A DNA stretch of 34,277 nt. Source: an uncultured Oscillospiraceae bacterium. GTDB taxonomy: Bacteria; Bacillota; Clostridia; Oscillospirales; Oscillospiraceae. Numbering within the stretch: the stretch's first letter is position 1; each line of letters opens with the position of its first letter. The DNA lies in the NCBI GenBank assembly GCA_910585265.1, contig CAJUCA010000034.1, forward strand, positions 1 to 34,277, written 5' to 3'. The notes beneath the pieces are model-generated. The model was given only the letters and a program-made list of their open reading frames with translations, made no database searches and was not told the DNA's origin. The translations under genes were made by a program, and so were the position numbers. Below, piece after piece: positions 31,307-34,277 of the stretch.

Positions 31307-32017
31307 CTATTCCTCCCGGCCGTTGGCAGCCTTGGCGTAGGCATTCAGATACAGATTGTAGTCCTTTTCCCTGGTGATGAGCCGCACCCAGAAATCACAG
31401 GTCTCGCCCTCCAGATAGAAATTGAATTCATCGGACAACCCGGAGCCCACGCCGGCCTCCGGATGGGACCAGCAGAACTGCCGCAGGGCGTTCAGATCGC
31501 GCAGCGCGTCATAGGCGGTAAGGGCCGTATAGGTGCGGTCTATCTCCGCTGTAATGGACGGCGTGGTCAGCTCTTGATGGCAGGGCCATGCGGTGTTCCA
31601 CCAGCGGTAATTGTCATAATCCGCCCGGATGTGGCCAATCTTCCTGCGGGGGTGGCCCTTACCGGGGCCGTCGGCGTCATCCATATCCTCAAACGCCTCG
31701 GGGAAGGGGCACACCGTCTTTAACTGCCCCAGGATTCCGTCATAGCCGGAGGTCTCCAGGAATTTGTCGGCCTTTGCCCGGAGCCAGGCCGTGATACCCT
31801 GGCGGCACAGGGCAGGATCAAGGCAGGCGTCCGATTTCTGCAACTCGCACATGTAACAGGGCGCGGACGCGTGATCCCGCGCCAGGTCCGCACCCAGCCA
31901 TGCGGCAAAGCCGTACAGGGCAGGCTGCATGGTACCCGGCTTCATGTTTTCGGCGCAATCGCCGCACACCGCATAGCCGGAGGTCACATCTTTTTTGCAT
32001 AATAAGCAGGTTGGCAT
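31307..32017 (-). CDS. Cys-rich hypothetical protein between SSB and VWA genes
   Basis: A 236-aa protein. An N-terminal zinc ribbon (CLLCK near 4-8, CGDC near 18-21) is followed by a second Cys cluster (CYMC, CLD, CRQ, about 54-71). The rest is helical with aromatic residues. No family is recognised. AAGGAG precedes the ATG. It is an operon member with the RavA/ViaA-like pair and SSB. Confidence 0.7.
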   Translation of the reverse strand: MPTCLLCKKDVTSGYAVCGDCAENMKPGTMQPALYGFAAWLGADLARDHASAPCYMCELQKSDACLDPALCRQGITAWLRAKADKFLETSGYDGILGQLKTVCPFPEAFEDMDDADGPGKGHPRRKIGHIRADYDNYRWWNTAWPCHQELTTPSITAEIDRTYTALTAYDALRDLNALRQFCWSHPEAGVGSGLSDEFNFYLEGETCDFWVRLITREKDYNLYLNAYAKAANGREE

Positions 32018-32051
32018 TTGTCATTCTCCTTCACAAGTGTGTTTTATTCGT

Positions 32052-32083
32052 GCATGGCGGGAAGGCTGCCCCTCCCGCCATGC
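32052..32083 (-). other. Intercistronic hairpin between SSB and the Cys-rich gene
   Basis: GCATGGCGGGA / TCCCGCCATGC is a perfect 11-bp stem with a ten-base loop, seven bases past the SSB stop. There is no U-run, so it is more likely an mRNA-stabilising or processing element than a terminator. Confidence 0.6.
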
Positions 32084-32089
32084 GCTGCG

Positions 32090-32545
32090 TCAGAACGGCA
32101 GGTCGCCGTCGTCGTCCGCCAGATCCGCGAAGCTGTCGCCGCCGGTTCCAAAGCCCTCCGGCAGATGGAAATCGTCGTCCTTCCCGGCCTTGGCCTTGCC
32201 CCCGGCATTCTCGCTGTCCTTGGGCTTGCTGTCCCCAAAATAGACGTTAGACACCAGGATCTCCGCGCTGCGCCGCTTGTTCCCCTCCTTGTCCTGCCAG
32301 TCCCGGAGCTGGAGCCTGCCCTCCACCACGGCCATGCGGCCCTTGGCGAAATACTTGCTCACAAACTCGCCGGTGGAGCGCCATGCCACGCAGTCGATGA
32401 AGTCGGTCTCCCGCTTATCTGTCTCCTTGTTCTTATAGTCCCGATCCACCGCCACGGTAAAGCTGGCCACGGCGGTGCCCGCCTGGGTGTGCCGCAGCTC
32501 CGGGTCTCGAGTCAGACGGCCCATCACAACGATATGGTTCAACAT
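32090..32545 (-). CDS. ssb: Single-stranded DNA-binding protein
   Basis: A 151-aa protein. The OB fold runs from MLNHIVVMGRLTRDPELR through FIDCVAWRSTGEFVSKYF to ILVSNVYFG (about 1-107), then a disordered Gly/Asp linker and the acidic tip DDDGDLPF, the SSB interaction tail. It would coat single strands and recruit the primase, Rad52 and clamp-linked enzymes of the element. AGGAGG precedes the ATG. It follows the MoxR gene by 19 bases. Confidence 0.95.
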   Translation of the reverse strand: MLNHIVVMGRLTRDPELRHTQAGTAVASFTVAVDRDYKNKETDKRETDFIDCVAWRSTGEFVSKYFAKGRMAVVEGRLQLRDWQDKEGNKRRSAEILVSNVYFGDSKPKDSENAGGKAKAGKDDDFHLPEGFGTGGDSFADLADDDGDLPF

Positions 32546-32564
32546 GATTTTTGTCCTCCTATTT

Positions 32565-33959
32565 TTATTGCAGCGCCGCCAACTGCTCCAGCGGCGTGTA
32601 GGTGAAGCCCACCGTCTCGTGGGCCTGCTTGCTAATCTGCTCCATGTCCGAAAGCAGAGCGTCCGTCAGTGCCTTCTCGGCATCGGACTGGGCGTTGACC
32701 GCCAGCTTCTGCTGTTCGCCATACAGCCGCACCAGCTCGCCCCGCAGCTTGATCAGGGCCTTGCTTCCCGCGTTGGGTTTGCCGGTATCGGCGCGGTTGG
32801 CGTCAAACTCTGCCTGCACATCCAGCGCCATGGCCCGGACGCTGTTCACCTTGTCCTGCATGGGGTTGACGCACATACGCTCCAGCGTGGCCTCCACTGC
32901 GGGGCGGTCCCCCGGTTTCTGCCATAGGTAATTCTTCAGCGCCAGCAGGTCCTGGGGCTCCACCTGGCTGTGGCCGGACAGCCACGCTTTGGCCTGGGCG
33001 ATGGGGTAGTAGTTGAGGTATTTGCGGTCGGACACCGTGATACCGTCCTTCCGAAGCTGGCACAGGATATCGTCGGCCAGCTCGTTTACGGCGTCGGGTA
33101 CCGGGATGGCCGCCACCTGCCGCTGCATCTCCGTCAGCTCATCCAGGGTGATGGACGCGGCGATCTGCCCCGCGCGCCCTGTCTGCTTGTCCGTCAGCAC
33201 CGCCAGCCGCTTGGAGCGGTCCGCGATGTTCTCTGTCACCACCTTCAGCTCCAGCCGGTCGTAGAGGGCCTCCAGGATCTTCTCCTGGGGATCGCTGAAG
33301 TTGGGGATCTCATTGGAGGCGGCAAAGAAGGAAATGGTAGGGATGGGGTAAGTGCGGCCCTCGTTGGTATACTTGCGCTCGTTGAGGGCGGTGAGCAATG
33401 AGTTCAGCACCCCATCGTTGCATTTGAAAATTTCGTCCAGGAATACAATGTCCGCCTCGGGGATCTTGCCGGCGGTGTTCACCTGGGGCTGGCTGCTGTG
33501 CAGGGAGGCAAGGGCGGTGCGGTAAATATCCAGCATCTGCGTATGATGCTTTACCGGCGCCATGCTCTCCACATCATCGGGTGCTGCGGGCAGCCGCTTC
33601 ATCACTTCCTCCAGCTCGGAGCGCAGCAAATTGTAGGTTGGATCTCTTTGCAGTTCGGACTCCGGCACGCTGCCGGGGAGCAGGCTGGACAGGTCGATGC
33701 GCCCGAAAAGCTGCTCCTCATCGGTCTGCTTGGACAGCAGGCGCTCAAACTGCCGGGCCCCGGTGATCCGGGCACGGAACTGGTTGATGGCATAGCTCTT
33801 GGCCTGGCCGGGCGCGCCCAGGATGAACAGGTTCTTTCGGGTGAGCAGGGCGATGGCAATGGCCTCCACCAGCTCCTCCCGCTCCGCCACCTGGGCGTTC
33901 ACATCACCCATGACGGCCAGCATACGATCCCGCAGGGGTTGGTTATTTTGATTCGGCAT
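32565..33959 (-). CDS. MoxR-family AAA+ ATPase, RavA-like
   Basis: A 464-aa protein. Walker A is GAPGQAKS (48-55), Walker B is IVFLDEIFKC with Asp175-Glu176, sensor 1 is Asn216 in FFAASNEIP, and LLTALNERKYTNEG matches the RavA pattern. The C-terminal 150 residues are helical. RavA-type ATPases form hexamers that work with a VWA partner; one is encoded downstream. GAGGAG precedes the ATG. The substrate is unknown. Confidence 0.9.
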   Translation of the reverse strand: MPNQNNQPLRDRMLAVMGDVNAQVAEREELVEAIAIALLTRKNLFILGAPGQAKSYAINQFRARITGARQFERLLSKQTDEEQLFGRIDLSSLLPGSVPESELQRDPTYNLLRSELEEVMKRLPAAPDDVESMAPVKHHTQMLDIYRTALASLHSSQPQVNTAGKIPEADIVFLDEIFKCNDGVLNSLLTALNERKYTNEGRTYPIPTISFFAASNEIPNFSDPQEKILEALYDRLELKVVTENIADRSKRLAVLTDKQTGRAGQIAASITLDELTEMQRQVAAIPVPDAVNELADDILCQLRKDGITVSDRKYLNYYPIAQAKAWLSGHSQVEPQDLLALKNYLWQKPGDRPAVEATLERMCVNPMQDKVNSVRAMALDVQAEFDANRADTGKPNAGSKALIKLRGELVRLYGEQQKLAVNAQSDAEKALTDALLSDMEQISKQAHETVGFTYTPLEQLAALQ

Positions 33960-33972
33960 GATTTTTCTCCTC

Positions 33973-34277
33973 TCATTCCACCGATAAATCGGTTATTTCC
34001 ACATACTCGTTGTAGCATGATTCGCACGACAGGCTGTTCTTGGGGCGGTACTCCGCCGCTTGCAGCAGCGTGGCATACAGCAGGGCGTCCCGCTCTGTTC
34101 GGAAGGGCACCGTCTCCAGCGCACAGCCGCAGAATACGCAGTGCTCCCTGACCACCGCCCACCTGGAGCCGCCGTCAAGCGGCACGACCTGATAGCGGCA
34201 GGCAGTCTGGCGCAGTTCTTCTACCGGCATATGAAACAGCGGCGCGGCACTGGCGCAGACCTCATTTCCCCGGTTCC
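33973..34277 (-). CDS. Partial zinc-motif protein at the window edge
   Basis: The C-terminal part of a protein with CVFCG...CESC (two CxxC pairs), probably binding zinc. ATG at 34230 is a possible start, but the frame stays open to the end of the window (GNEVCASAAPLFH precedes it), so the gene may begin outside. It lies 13 bases upstream of the MoxR gene. Confidence 0.6.
   Translation of the reverse strand, partial: NRGNEVCASAAPLFHMPVEELRQTACRYQVVPLDGGSRWAVVREHCVFCGCALETVPFRTERDALLYATLLQAAEYRPKNSLSCESCYNEYVEITDLSVE

Noticed and set aside
1..34277. CRISPR array, tRNA or rRNA genes
   Set aside because: No regularly spaced repeats with unique spacers and no cloverleaf or rRNA-like segment was seen on either strand.

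Overview
This window looks like accessory DNA of an anaerobic gut-type clostridium (Eubacteriales, Oscillospiraceae/Lachnospiraceae-like). The reasons are strong AGGAGG ribosome sites, Clostridia-typical families (DUF4317, DUF6465, DUF6094, YolD next to a UvrX-type polymerase), a Tn4451-family mobilizable transposon and an IS200 copy. Most of the sequence is G+C rich, and two stretches (about 9.5-13.1 kb and 27.7-28.5 kb) are visibly A+T richer. No rRNA, tRNA, CRISPR array or core metabolic gene is seen. The backbone is best read as part of a large plasmid or integrative element that carries its own DNA-maintenance genes. That reading, and all family names, rest on sequence reading and memory of the families; no search was run.

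Layout. (1) 0.1-9.0 kb and 17.4-21.4 kb, minus strand: one long, tightly packed gene train, now split by a transposon. From its 5' end it encodes a JAMM/JAB protease with a possible ubiquitin-like domain, an E1-like ThiF enzyme, a DnaN-like sliding clamp, a bactofilin-like beta-helix protein, a small peptide, [transposon], a 129-aa protein, a DUF6094-type methyltransferase, three small proteins, a PRTRC-B/E2-D-like protein, a 28-aa peptide, a Rad52-type annealing protein, a Rad50/SbcC-like ATPase with a zinc hook, a CHC2/Toprim primase and two uncharacterised proteins. A strong terminator closes it at 119-143. A terminator-like hairpin in the leader (21481-21528) suggests attenuation. (2) About 9.02-17.33 kb: a Tn4451-like mobilizable transposon (TnpV, MobC, MobA, TnpW, TnpX). 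Its cargo slot holds an A+T-rich, coupled four-gene cassette: HTH regulator, PD-(D/E)XK nuclease, RNase J-like MBL hydrolase and DnaQ-like exonuclease. I do not recognise it as a named system, and it is the best candidate for an undescribed defence-type module. (3) 21.7-25.4 kb, plus strand: Y-family polymerase with an SOS-like promoter and a clamp-binding motif, YolD-like partner, DUF4317 and DUF6465. (4) 25.5-28.5 kb: an unknown protein, a repeated-HTH protein with an alpha-CTD-like tail, and two XRE regulators that share an operator-like 18-mer. (5) 28.6-29.3 kb: an IS200 copy. (6) 29.3-34.3 kb, minus strand: zinc-motif proteins, a RavA-like MoxR ATPase, SSB and a ViaA-like VWA protein.

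Working together. The backbone combines replication and repair tools (primase, clamp, SSB, Rad52, Rad50, translesion polymerase) with a bacterial ubiquitin-like conjugation set (E1, E2, JAB) of the PRTRC type and a chaperone-like MoxR/VWA pair. The transposon adds mobility and a nuclease cassette. The two most interesting signals are that four-gene cassette and the E1/E2/JAB set embedded in a recombination operon.
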